Source: Girardinichthys multiradiatus
Lineage: Eukaryota > Chordata > Actinopteri > Cyprinodontiformes > Goodeidae
Direction: 5' to 3'
Length of the DNA stretch: 64,000 bases
NCBI RefSeq assembly: GCF_021462225.1
Contig: NC_061806.1
Coordinates: forward strand, 28,044,144-28,108,143
Shown here: positions 13,229-24,345 of the stretch, in pieces
How positions within the stretch are numbered: position 1 is the first letter of the stretch
How the letters are laid out: every line of letters starts with the position of its first letter
Translations under genes and position numbers: made by a program
The notes under the pieces: generated by a model
What the model was told of the DNA's origin: nothing
The model's database searches: none
What the model saw: the letters and a program-made list of their open reading frames with translations, nothing else

Positions 13229-15289
13229 ATAAAGGAGAACTTAGCAGAATGAGATGGAGTCTTGATGTGCGGTTGCATCAGTCTTAAAATCTATGTGCTG
13301 AGGCTAACAGCAGCATCAGCAGGGGGTGAAGCAGCGTGTTGTGTTTGCTAACCTACAATAGATAAAGCAAATGTAGCGTGGTGTCTCACACACCGGAATC
13401 AGGCAGGTTCAATGTAATAACCAGCATGGACGTTTAAGCCTTTCAGCTTCGTGTTTTTCATTTTTCCCCAAATCCTCACTCTGCATTTGTTTCTGTTTTT
13501 ACCTGTCATCCTGTCTTCCTCGGCTCGGCTCAATCTGGTCACGCTCCACTTCCATCAAAGTGCAGACAGGTAAATACTGGATATTAACACCTGGACCAGT
13601 TTTTTTGAGGTTTCACCATCTTCCTGAATCTCTTTATTTAACTCTGTTATCTCTCTGTGTGCTACCTAGAGGAGATAGTTATTTCCAAACAAGCTGTTGC
13701 CTGTCAGTGAGGCTGTTTCACCCATAGCTGCCTTCACGAAAACATCCTGTTTTGCACTGGAGGGTACAGTTAAAAAATGTGAAGCAATAAGTGCTTATTT
13801 CAAAACACAATGTAAGAAGCAAATGTGTCCTTGATTATGGAACGATAAGAGTAATTCTGTGAAAAGATGTGACAGTAAAAGAGAAAATCAACACAGATCC
13901 TCCACATGATCCTTTCTGGTCTTGGTGAATCATCCCGATCTGGCCTCATGCATGCCACAAATGCTGATTGATCCATATGCCTCCCATGCTAACAATCTTT
14001 TAAAGGTATTTTGTCACCATGTAGTGACCAGAATAAGAACTACACCTGATTCACGAAAGTGGACATGTGCGCTCAGCAGTCTGCACTGATTTTGGCTAAA
14101 CTTTGTAATTTGTACGAAACTCATACAGTTTTTGCAATAAAAAAACATCTTCCATTATTCATGTCTTCTGCTACTATATACAAAAAAACTACCTGTTATG
14201 AAAGTTCTTAAAGTTATTTGTGACTTATGGTTAACTGTCCAGTTTATAATAATTTAACTAATAAAATATTTATTAAATCACACCTCGCTGATAATGGAAA
14301 CAATCTCCATCCTACTTAACTGTATTCAGATGTGGTTTGATATTAAAGAAATTAATTTTAAAACTACAGAAAAATTTATGTTTAGAATAGTAAAAGAACA
14401 GATATCGAAAAGAGATGTAGATCCTTCAGGGATTAACATGTGAAATCATCTTCTTCACAATGTAGATTTAAGTTACTGTAAAAAAAGAGGTGGGAACGAA
14501 TACCAATCTGAGGTTTGATGCTTTAGACCTGATCTGCACCCAGGAACTCCTCGCTGAATGAAGGATCACATTAAAGACCATATAGAAGACTTACTAACAA
14601 CATCTGCTAACATCTGTGATGTTCTCCATCTGTGATGATCTCACTCCCCACTTTGGGATCTACCACCACCTTCTAAACTCTGAGCTATTCTGTTCCTCTT
14701 AATGAAGCTGCTGACTGAATCCTTCAGGTCCAACATCTGTACATTTACCATTTTTGGAAAACACAGCAGTGAACTGAGCACTGAGTTTTGTACCTCAGCT
14801 GTAAAATCTCTGTGGAACAAACCGGCTTTAAAAGTAACTTTTTCTCATGTACTCACTGAGCAGGTTGGGTTTGACCTAAATCTTTGGATAAATTAATCTC
14901 TTTAGCCATGAGAGTAGATAACTAGATCAACAAGCAGCAGAGAGAAAAGAAATAAAGTTCAAAGCATCTGATCTTTTATTCTCTTCAGTCTGGTTTTGGG
15001 GGAAAAAGATGGAGTGGAGGTTAAGGTGGGGGGAGGGAGGAATCTGTTCGCTTGGACTGAGCCAGAACTGAACAGAACAGAACCCTACAGAACTGAACTG
15101 ACAGTTTTTCAGTTTCACAAAAACACCTTAAACACAAACACTGATTATTTTATCACTTTACATAAATATGATGATCCAAAGAAGCTGAATTTAATGTTGG
15201 GTCAAATAAATTTGTCATGTAAATGAAAATCCTCTAAATGAGTTAACAAATGAGCAAATAAATAATTAAATAAGTAGTGGAAAAACTAG
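13229..15289. other. Unique non-coding DNA, no gene seen
   Basis: AT-rich unique sequence with no recognisable exon, RNA gene or element. Open frames are short and lack domains. Confidence 0.45.
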
Positions 15290-15470
15290 ATATCTGGCCG
15301 TCAGAAGGCTGGAAGGTTGAGTCCAGCTTCCCCCAACCACATGTTGATGTGCCCTTGGGCAAGTTGCCTACAGATCTGCATATTATGGGATGAATATGTA
15401 AGTGTTAGCGAGTACTGCTGCTCAAATAAGACTTTGATACAAAAGCACATTGAGTGGACAGCATGACTAC
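15290..15470 (+). repeat. Decayed tRNA-derived SINE remnant
   Basis: The segment GGTTGAGTCCAGCTTCCCCC, then CCACATGTTGATGTGCCCTTGGGCAAG written in broken form, resembles the region just after the tRNA-like head of common fish SINEs. The later AAAGCACATTGAGTGG resembles the usual AAAGCGCTTTGAGTGG tail. The head is too decayed to recognise intact A and B boxes. It was identified from remembered family features only. Confidence 0.5.
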
Positions 15471-16155
15471 AAAACACTATAAGTTCAAATGTATTTCTTT
15501 ATGTATCTGAAAGCTGTGTGAGGGAAAGTGTTTCCATTTTGCTCCTCCATGAATGCTGCAGCCAGCTCACCGGGGGCTCTGCTCATCCAGGAAAGAGATG
15601 TTTGCATCAGAATGAGAAGAGGAGTCGGCTGGAGCAACGGTGGAGGAGGAAGAGGAGAAGGAGGAGGAATGGGAATGAAAACAGCAGGGAGATGCTGAGA
15701 CAGGTGAGCCAGAGGGAGGAGGGGGAGGATGAGCAAACAGTAGAGCAGACAAGCTGGGAAAGGAGAGGTGTTTTAAAGAGCGAACGAACTGCGCGCGCGT
15801 GGGTGTGTGTTTGTGATTGTGTGTGTGTGACAGTGGGAAGGGTATTGCTGTATAAGCAGTCTGTCCAGCTGTCTGGACTCTGAAAAGCAGCGCAGACGAG
15901 TGATGTCAGGACTCTTCAGCATCTCTGCTAACAGTTACTTCTTCATCTCTCCTCATTCTCTCTCTGAAGCTCCTACACTGTTTCTTTACCTCGCTCTACT
16001 GCTGTCATCCCTTGCTCCTTTTCCCTCTGTGGTGTTTCTTTGTTTATTCATGCAACGCTCTGATGTATCACAGCTGGGATCAAAGCATGAAGACGAGCTC
16101 TACATGCTCATCAAGGTGTGCCTGAAAGTCAGTTTCTTCAGGGTAAACTGCAGCC
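15471..16155. other. Purine-rich stretch and GC-richer segment, no confirmed gene
   Basis: The stretch contains an AGG-rich run (about 15630-15740), a short GCGCGCGC run at about 15790, TG-rich sequence (15798-15833) and a TATAAG at about 15851, which together look promoter-like. The 112-codon open frame starting at 15900 is Ser/Leu-rich and runs into a TG microsatellite, so I do not call it a gene. Confidence 0.35.
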
Positions 16156-16200
16156 GTGTGTGTGCGTGCGTGTGTGTGTGTGTGTGTGTTTGTGTGTGTG
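16156..16200. repeat. (TG)n microsatellite with interruptions
   Basis: TG dinucleotides with a few C and T interruptions over about 45 bp. Confidence 0.92.
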
Positions 16201-16969
16201 CGGCTGATATTAACATCTACGGGACATTAAGGGAATGACTTGGCTAATAGGAGGTAACAGCTGAGCAGATAGGAAGGTGTTGCTCCATGCAGAGACATTA
16301 AATTGGTTCAGGGAGGGAGGTACTGTTGATGTTCTCTTTATGTAGGGAGCAGCATGAAGTGATGAAGCAGGAGGAGGAGGAGAGCCGCTGGGAACAGACG
16401 TATATAACGTTAAGAGAGTTCAAATTTCTGCAGCATACCAGAGGAGGGTTTCTAACGTTGTTTGTTTCAGTCCTAGCATCCTCCTGAAACAGGGAATAAT
16501 CTAAAGGCTGAGCAACATTCCAGCTTGTTTTTCCAGTCTGGAGTAAAATCTGTTTAATCATCATTCATACAGTCAGAAAGAGTTCTACGGTTTTATTATT
16601 CAACCCTCCGAAGATCAGTTCTGGCCTCTTTCAATTCGAATGCAAAGTCAAAAATTTTGGGCTGGTGTTTTAAATAACGAGAGAAAAAAGTGACTTTTAC
16701 AACAAAAGTAAAATTCCTTCTATATTGGATAATTTTCCTTTTCTTCAATAGCTGCGAAAACAATGAAAAGTATTTATTCTGATCCCAAAACAGAGGCAGC
16801 AATGATAAAAAAAAAAACAGTTATTTGAGGGCTTGATTTATCTGTGAATAATTATTGTTTGACAATTGTAAAAAACATCCGTCTTTCTCCATTTTTAAAG
16901 TGGTTTAATAATCTTAATATCAGAACGAAAATTAACTATTAGCCACATCCTATCAAACAATTTAGTCTC
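16201..16969. other. Non-coding DNA upstream of the L2 LINE
   Basis: No gene was recognised. The last 100 bases may be the decayed 5' part of the L2 endonuclease domain, but I cannot read the frame before about 16975. Confidence 0.4.
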
Positions 16970-19025
16970 AGACCAATCAATAGCTACAACTCTTTTGAAT
17001 ATTTAATCCTTAGTTTTCCTCATCCAAATTGCAAAGCACTAAAACCACTTCTCTTTGTTGTTTTGTACCGTCCATCAGGCCCTTACTCTCAATTTTTAGA
17101 TCAGTTTTCAGACCTTTTATCTGATTTAGTGTTAAATACAGATAAGGTTATTATAGTGGGGGATTTTAACATTCATGTTGACACTGAAAGTGATATTCTA
17201 AATATAGCGTTTAATGCTATCTTAGACTCAATTGGCTTTGCTTAAAACATTAGCAAACCTACCCACCTTTGTCTTCATTCTTTGGACCTTGTGCTGACAT
17301 ATGGCATTGAGTGTAAAGACAACAATATTTTCTCATAACCCTGTCCTGTCTGACCATTTTTTAATAACCCTTGAGTTTAATTTAACCGAGTACTCCACAC
17401 TTGAAAGAAAATTTCATTATAGTAGATCATTATCAGACAATGCTGTAACAACCTTTAAAGAATCTGTTCCACTTTTAATTTCCTCATTATCACAGAGAAA
17501 CACAGTGGAGGACAATAATTTTGTTGCTTCCCCTTCACAAATTGATTCTCTTGTTCATAGTTACTTCATCATTGTGTGGTGCATTAGACAATGCAGCCCC
17601 CTTGAAAAAGAAGGTAATTATTCATAGGAGGCTAGCTCCCTGGTTTAATTCAGAGCTGCATACTTTAAAGCACAATGTCAGAAAATTGGAGAGAAAATGG
17701 CGCTCTACACACCTAGAAGATTCCTACTTAATCTGGAAAAAAACTTCAGGATTCTCATTACAGCCGAGTTCTGTTGGATTCTACTTGGTCCTTCTTTCAT
17801 TTCATGTTAAAGCATTTTACAGAGAACACAAGATTTCTGACTACAACTGGAGCTTCTCTGATTCCTTAAGGTTTGCCCACACGTCCTTCCTGACCTGGAG
17901 TTAACCAGAGTGAAGACATCAGTGCAACAGCCTCAGAGTCCGAGCTGATGAAACACAGTGAACATGTATGAATGTGAGTTTCCACCTAATCATAAAGGGA
18001 TGTTTACTAGAAGAAAGCTCCAGGCAGAACCAGGAAAACAAGAATGGGGTCAGACCTGCAGATCACAGTGAGAACTCTTTAATCACAGGTGAACTCATCA
18101 TTAATAGAAGAAAACAAGAATAATCCTAGGTTTCTCTTTAGTACAGTTGCTAAACTTAAACAAAGTCATAGCTCTGTTGAGCCATCCATTCCCTTAGCTC
18201 TTAGCAGTCATGACGCTATGGGATTCTTCTTAAATAAAATTGATTCTATTAAAAACAAAATCTTTGACATACTCCCGAAGATGTTTACTTCATCCTCAGC
18301 AAGTGAGACAACATTGGAAATAACTGCAGAACCTGATTTGTGTTTGGACTGTTTTGATCCTGTGAAGCTTCCTGAGTTATCAGAAATATTAGCTTCAACT
18401 AAACCTTCAATTTGTATGTTAGACCCAATCCTGACCAAATTATTTAAGGAAGTGTTCCCTCTGATTACCAGCCTCATTTTAGATATGATTAACCTATCCT
18501 TAGTAAATGGATATGTACCACAGGCTTTTAAGGTAGCTGTAATTAAACCTTGACTTAAGAAACCTTCGCTTGATCGAGATGACTTGAAAAATTACAGACC
18601 TATATCCAATCTTCCATTCTTATCTAAAATTCTTGAGAAAATAGTTGCTAATCAAATGTGTGAGCATTTACACAGCAATGACCTGTTTGAAGAGTTTCAG
18701 TCAGGCTTCAGAGCTCATCATAGCACTGAAACAGCTCTGCTGAAAGTCACTAATGATATTCTTATGGCCTCAGATAATGGACTTGTGTCTGTACTTGTCC
18801 TGTTAGATCTCAGTGCTGCATTTGATACAGTTGACCATAATATTCTCTTAGAAAGGCTGGAATATGCTGTAGGGATCAGGGGAACAGCGCTAGGCTGGTT
18901 TAAATCTTATATGTCTGACAGATTCCAGTTTGTTCATGTAAATGATAAATCATCTTGAAACTCCAGGGTTAATTGTGGAGTACCACAGGGTTCAGTACTT
19001 GGGCCAATTCTCTTTACTATATATA
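16970..19025 (+). pseudogene. L2/CR1-type LINE, 5' and central part (endonuclease and RT), disabled
   Basis: This is the coding region of a non-LTR retrotransposon, split over several frames. The endonuclease part reads from about 16975. The block VGDFNIHVD lies at 17157-17183 and the SDHF block near 17347, as expected for an AP-type endonuclease. After a linker with LIWKKT (about 17725-17745) the frame enters the unrelated 352-bp block. It resumes at 18098 with SSLIEENKNNPRFLFSTVAK and then the reverse transcriptase: NYRPISNLPFLSKILEK near 18590, LDLSAAFDTVDHN at 18805-18842, and GVPQGSVLGPILFTIY ending at 19025. There are in-frame stops at about 18551 and 18956 and frameshifts in the endonuclease. 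A Tc1/mariner element interrupts the gene exactly after GPILFTIY, and the LINE resumes at 21532. Confidence 0.9.
17746..18097 (+). repeat. 352-bp block inserted in the LINE (copy B)
   Basis: A near-identical copy of 8534-8885, with three substitutions and no indels. It sits between the LINE codons LIWKKT and SSLIEENK. From memory, related LINEs carry about 15-20 codons between these motifs, so the block seems to replace a short LINE segment instead of simply interrupting it. Short matches at both joins (TCA on the left, ACTCA on the right) are compatible with microhomology. I see no target-site duplication or inverted repeats. Confidence 0.85.
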
Positions 19026-19077
19026 CAGGGGTTGGACAATGAAACTGAAACACCTGGGTTTAGACCACAATAATTTA

Positions 19078-20039
19078 TTAGTATGGTGTAGGGCCTCCTT
19101 TTGCAGCCAATACAGCATCAATTCATCTTGAAAATAACATATACAAGTCCTGCAGAGGGATTTTAAGCCATTCTTCTTGCAGGATAGTGTCCAGGTCACT
19201 ACGTGATACTGGTGGAGGAAAATGTTTCCTGACTCGCTCCTCCAAAACACCCCAAAGTGGCTCAATAATATTTAGATCTGGTGACTGTGTAGGCCATGGG
19301 AGATGTTCAACTTCACTTTCATGTTCATCAAACCAATCTTTCACCAGTCTTGCTGTGTGTATTGGTGCATTGTCATCCTGATACATGGCACCACCTTCAG
19401 GATACAATGTTTGAACCATTGGATGCACATGGTCCTCAAGAATGGTTCGGTAGTCCTTGGCAGTGACGCGCCCATCTAGCACAAGTATTGGGCCAAGGGA
19501 ATGCCATGATATAGCAGCCCAAACCATCACTGATCCACCCCCATGCTTCACTCTGGGCATGCAACAGTCTGGGTGGTACGCTTCTTTGGGGCTTCTCCAC
19601 ACCGTAACTCTCCCGGATGTGGGGAAAACAGTAAAGGTGGACTCATCAGAGAACAATACATGTTTCATATTGTCCACAGCCCAAGATTGGCGCTCCTTGC
19701 ACCATTGAAACCGACGTTTGGCATTGGCACGAGTGACCAAAGGTTTGGCTATAGCAGCCCGCCGTGAATATTGACCCTGTGGAGCTCCCGACGGACAGTT
19801 CTGGTGGAAACAGGAGAGTTGAGGTGCACATTTAATTCTGCCGTGATTTGGGCAGCCGTGGTTTTATGTCCACAGTTAATCCTGTTGGATGTGGTTCGTC
19901 CTTCTTGGTGGTATGCTGACATTACCCTGGATACCGTGGCTCTTGATACATCACAAAGACTTGCTGTCTTGGTCACAGATGCGCCAGCAAGACGTACACC
20001 AACAATTTGTCCTCTTTTGAACTCTGGTATGTCACCCAT
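19078..20039 (-). pseudogene. Tc1/mariner DD36E transposase, one frameshift and one stop
   Basis: A cut-and-paste transposase of about 320 residues if intact. The start MGDIPEFKRGQ (20039) opens an N-terminal helix-turn-helix region (ASVTKTASLCDVSRATVSRV). A single-base frameshift near 19757-19765 then shifts reading into the catalytic half (20 residues of VTRANAKRRFQWCKERQSW onward). The acidic triad is visible: FSDES, then YQDDNAPIH, then DLNIIEPLW. I count 36 residues between the second Asp (second D of DDN) and the Glu, against 34 in classical Tc1. A TGA at 19125-19123 cuts off the tail, where a readable AAKGGPTPY ends at a stop at 19080-19078. The two lesions make the copy inactive, but they are few, so the insertion is fairly young. 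Confidence 0.88.
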
Positions 20040-20060
20040 AATGTTGTATGCATTTCATTA

Positions 20061-21372
20061 TGTTGGGGCCATCCATTTTGAAAGCTGGAAATCTGTCTGA
20101 CACGAGAAGATCAGAGGATTCATTTGCCTATTGAAGACCGCGCCACAACCGGCGCAGGTGAAAACCTACAGAGGTTCTATGTCCAAGGAGAAGAGTTTCT
20201 TCCTTGTGTATGGTGTCGACTAAAGGTTCTTCATCTTTTCCCCTCCTGGACGGATGAGAAGTTACCGTTTTTTTTTCCTTAATTCGATCACGGACGCGTG
20301 ATCCCCCTCCCCTCCTTTTCTTCAGACCTGATCCATCCTGAACCGGTGGAGAGAAGAAATCAACTTCAAAGTAATTTCGTTCTTTTCATAGTAAACCGGA
20401 TAGGTGCATTTAGAGGTCTGGGCAGGATGAGGCAGTTAAGGTGATGTAGGATCACCAGTAGTTAATCTAAGGTATTAACTTGTTGCATGCAATACTGATT
20501 GAATTATGTTATGCTGAGCTGTATTTTTTATTTGCTGCGCAAGCGCTGCTGAATTGTGCATGGTTAATGTTTTGTCCGGCTGATCCCAAATCAGCCAGGA
20601 GTTTGAAGTTGGACTTTTAAAAGTTTTTCATTCAAAGCAACTGCGGTCTGGGCCTCGCCCAACCACTCTTTCCAGTTTGTAGCTGGAGATTTTCCACTGA
20701 GTTCCCGCCTCAGAGTTTTATGACCCTTTGCCAAGATTTGGGGCGATCAGCTGGTTGTGGCTAAAGGGGCGTAGCCCCACCGTTTCATCAGCTGATCGCT
20801 GCGATCGAGACATCAACACGACAGGAGGATCTCTTTCCATTTAACCCAAATTACACATTTTGTCCATAAAACTGCTGGTTTGATCTTCATAGACACTAAA
20901 TGCATATATATATTTTTCTTTTATTAAAATTGTTAGGTAGTCATTTTTATCCCCTTTGTGTAGAATAGTGCTTGTTAGTTAGGTGAAGGTTTTTGGACCA
21001 GAATAATGGTATATCAGAATTATTTGGCTTCAATAAATCTTCATATATACAATTAAGAGAAGCGTTTGTGTTTGTTTCATGCAAGAGTGAGTTATCTGTC
21101 AAAACAAGGTCGAAGTTCCCCCACCGTCGGTGAAGTGGTTGAATAAACAGTGACAGTTTGTGGTTTTGGTTAATAATTTATCAATTATTAATGATGAATA
21201 GCTATTTGTAATTATTAAAGAGCTTTGAGCCCGTAATAACAACACCTGAGGATCTCTCTGATTTCTATTCGTAAGTGATGATTTTTGGTTAAGAAATTAA
21301 TATTTTTCAAATTATTATTTTAAATTATAATTCTTGATGAATATTAATTAATCAATAATCATAACCCTTACA
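20061..21372 (+). mobile_element. Solo LTR (internally deleted copy) of an ERV/LTR retrotransposon
   Basis: It starts TGTTGGGGCC and ends CCTTACA, so it has the TG...CA termini of an LTR. It aligns along its whole length with 43159-44622. Compared with that copy it lacks 193 bp corresponding to 43179-43371, with a TTG match at the join. It carries about 40 extra bases elsewhere, for example near 21180-21210. Flanks are ATTA and AATA, at best a 4-bp duplication with one change. No internal retroviral genes or primer-binding site adjoin it. It lies inside the Tc1/mariner element, between the transposase start and the right inverted repeat. Because the missing part holds the CRE and TATA motifs, this copy has probably lost its promoter. 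Confidence 0.8.
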
Positions 21373-21531
21373 AATATTTTGAGCTGTGCTCTTACCCTGC
21401 TAATTGAACCTTCCCATTCTGCTCTTACTGGTGCAATCAATGAAGACTGGCTACCAGGCTGGTCCAATTTAGCCATGAAACCTCCCACACTAAAATGACA
21501 GGTGTTTCCGTTTCATTGTCCAACCCCTGTA

Positions 21532-23345
21532 TGCTTCCAATAGGTAAAATTATCAGGCAGCATAGAATACATTTTCAATGTTACAGAACATTGCCAAAAT
21601 TAGAAATATCCTGTCCAGGAGTGACGCTGAAAAACTAGTCCATGCATTTGTTACTTCAAGGCTGGACTATTGTAATTCTTTACTATCAGGATGTCCACAA
21701 AAGGCAGTTAAAAGCCTTCAGCTGATTCAAAATGCTGCAGCAAGAGTTCTGATGAAAATTAAAAAGATAGATCATATTTCTCCTACTTTAGCTTCCCTTC
21801 ATTGGCTCCCTGTTAAATCCAGAATAGAATTTAAAATTCTCCTCCTCACATATAAAGCCCTTAATGATCTAGCTCCATCATACATCAGAGATCTGATTGT
21901 TCCATATGTTCCTAACAGAGCACTTTGTTCTCAGACTGCAGGTTTGCTGGTGGTTCCTAGAGTCTCTAGAAGTAGAATGAGAGGCAGATCCTTTAGTTAT
22001 CAGGCTCCTCTCCTGTGGAACCAGCTCCCAGTTTTAGTCTGTGAGGCAGACACCCTGTCTACTTTTAAGGCCAGGCTTAAAACTTTCCTTTTTGATAAAG
22101 CTTATAGTTAGTGTGGCTTAGTTTATCAGGGAGGGAGCCTTCCTCCCTCCCTGTCGGATGGAGTAAGGGGGAGTCAGGTTTAGCCTAAACCGACTCAGTT
22201 ATGGTTGAGGTGCAAGCACACCCTCCATTTCTGCTACCTGTGTGACCCCCTCTCTTTTCCAATGGTTATGGTCATTCTGACAGAGAGAGGAATCCTAATC
22301 GTTGTGGTTTTTAGTATAACAATGGCCATCAGTGGGCTCTAGATGGACAAACTGTCTACTTTTCAGGCTAGGCTTAAAACTTTCCTTTTTGATAAAGCTT
22401 ATAGTTAGAGTGGCTTAGGTTATCCTGAGCTATCTCTGTAGTTATGCTGCTATAGGCTTAGGCTGCTGGAGGACAATGACCACTTTCACCCTCTTCGCCA
22501 CATTCTCACACTACTCTCCAATTTTGCATTATTTGCTGTTATTTCAGCTTTTAACTTTATGTTCCCTCTTTTCTCTTCCTAGAAGCTACACCTGGCCTGT
22601 CTCTGTATCTACCTGTGACACCTTTCTGGAGAGGGGAATCGTCCGAGCTTCTGCTGGCAACAACTTAATGCTCACCCTCTATCGATGATCCACATAGCCC
22701 TGTCTTTCAGTGTTTACTCCTTTCTCTCTCCAAGACATGGCAATTGACTGAGCTTTTACTGTAACTAACTCTATGTGCTCTCTTTCAGACTCTAACCCTG
22801 AAAACTGGCTCAGAGTTTATCTGTTCTTTCTTTCTAGGTGAAATGACTAAAGGAGTTACATCCATTAACGTTTACTTTTCCTTCCCATAGAAAGGACTCC
22901 TGGATCAGTGCTTCTTTGTTCTCTTTGTGTCTCTGCTCTGTTCTCTCAAACCCCCAGTCGGTCATGGCAGATGGCCGCTCACACCGAGTCTGGTTCTGCT
23001 GGAGGTTTCTTCCTGTTAAAAGGGAGTTCTTCCTCTCCACTGTCGCTACATGCATGCTCAGTATGAGGGATTGCTGCAAAGTCAACGCCAGTGACTGTCC
23101 ACTGTCTCTACATGCTCACCCGGGAGAAGGGAATGCTGCAAGTCACTGACTGGATGCAATCTGCTGGGTTTCCTTAGATAGAAAAACTTTTTATCCAATT
23201 TGAATAAAAAGCTAACTCCGACTGCACTGTTCAATGGTTAGGATTAATTGGAATGAATGTACCTGACTTTTGTGAAGTGCCTTGAGACAACATGTGTTGT
23301 GAATTGGTGGTATATAAATAAACTGAATTGAAATTGAATTGAATT
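21532..23345 (+). pseudogene. L2/CR1-type LINE, RT C-terminus and 3' UTR
   Basis: This is the continuation of the LINE after the nested transposon. The first bases resume the reading frame (LPIGKIIRQHRIHFQCY). An internal deletion then removes the catalytic YADD block, and the frame enters the C-terminal domain at 21578-22111. Readable blocks are LVHAFVTSRLDYCNSLLSG, LQLIQNAAARVLM, LHWLPVKSRIEFKILLLTYK, LNDLAPSYIRDL and LLWNQLPV. The 3' UTR follows, with an 11-bp hairpin (22127-22137 with 22143-22153) and a partial internal duplication (about 22045-22115 against 22350-22415). The end is typical of fish L2: GAAGTGCCTTGAGACAACAT, TATATAAATAAACTG and a short GAATTGAA repeat near 23345. Confidence 0.9.
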
Positions 23346-24345
23346 TAATGAGCTGCACAGAATCATAATTCAATTAATAAATCAAACTATGAAGATTTCT
23401 CCTTTTTTATGTTCCCAACCTCATTACATAACTCTGTCCTTTCTGAGGATGTGTGCTCTCTCTTGGAGACCCCCTGCTGGACTGATGCTGGCTTAGTCAT
23501 GCTCGGTCGGTTCAGATCTGAGGAGATGTTGAGCAGTTATTGGATGGAGCTTTAAGATGTGGGTTATGTTAGAACAAAGTGTCCACGTGAAATGACTTGA
23601 GGGCAGCCCCTCAGCAGCTCTGTGGAGACAGAATGAAACTTTAATGATCCCTGAGGTGAACCAGTCAGGGCCCAGCTGCAGAGATACAGATAAATAAAAC
23701 AATCAGAGCTTTGTTCTTGAAGAAATCAAAACATCTCCATCAACGTCCACCTGAACGCGATGGTAACATTTAACATTGCTGACGTGAAATCATGACTTTA
23801 TTAAGAGTGACAGCCTGTTTTAATGACTTTAATTCAGTCTCAGAGTTTAACAGCCTCATGGTAATTAAAGGTGATAAACAAGAGCTGAAATGTGCAAACA
23901 GAACCATGAAACATCTGCAGCCTAACAGATGAGGCACTCACTGTAACCAGCCTGTAAAGAAAGAGATGAAATGACTTTTCTGTAAACCTGAATCTTAATT
24001 TGATTAGTACGAGATGTCTGCTAATGTCTGCTAATCAAATTACATGTCTGATGTACCAATTGCGTACAAAAGAAAAAATTAAGCTTCAAGTAACAATGCA
24101 ACATTCCCATCAAGGAATTAAATGTTGAACCAACCGATTACAGCAATTTTACAGCTTTACTCATAAACATAAATGTGTTATGTGTTCAACAGATGATGGA
24201 AATCTCTGTTCATTTTTACGTTTCTTACATCGAGAAATCCCTTCATTCTGCTCTAATAAATCCTGTATCTGGGTGTATTTTTGAGCAGTATTATTATACA
24301 TTTATCTAATATGTGACTGTGACAGAACATTCAAGCACCAAACAG
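23346..24345. other. Unique non-coding DNA, no gene seen
   Basis: AT-rich unique sequence between the LINE end and the candidate exon. No motifs were recognised. Confidence 0.45.

Larger units (their letters stand above)
19026..21529 (-). mobile_element. Tc1/mariner element with DD36E spacing (Incomer-like), carrying an inserted LTR
   Basis: A DNA transposon bounded by 31-bp inverted repeats starting CAGGGGTTGGACAATGAAAC, at 19026-19056 and 21499-21529, with one mismatch. It is flanked by the TA duplication typical of this superfamily (19024-19025 and 21530-21531). The transposase lies at 20039-19078 on the minus strand. The remaining 1.3 kb is a foreign LTR (20061-21372), so the element without it is about 1.19 kb, a normal size for the group. 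It interrupts the L2 reverse transcriptase. The terminal sequence and acidic-residue spacing fit the Incomer (DD36E) group as I remember it; the family name is inference. Confidence 0.9.

Noticed and set aside
13008..13278. Ser/Arg-rich and Arg/Glu-rich frames on both strands
   Set aside because: They are translations of the CTCGT/CTCCT pentanucleotide tract.
15900..16238. 112-codon frame with hydrophobic stretches beside a TATA-like motif
   Set aside because: Composition is Ser/Leu-rich from pyrimidine-rich DNA, it ends in a TG microsatellite, and no domain or splice structure is visible.
19771..20100. 109-codon plus-strand frame
   Set aside because: It is antisense to the DD36E transposase N-terminus and runs into the LTR.
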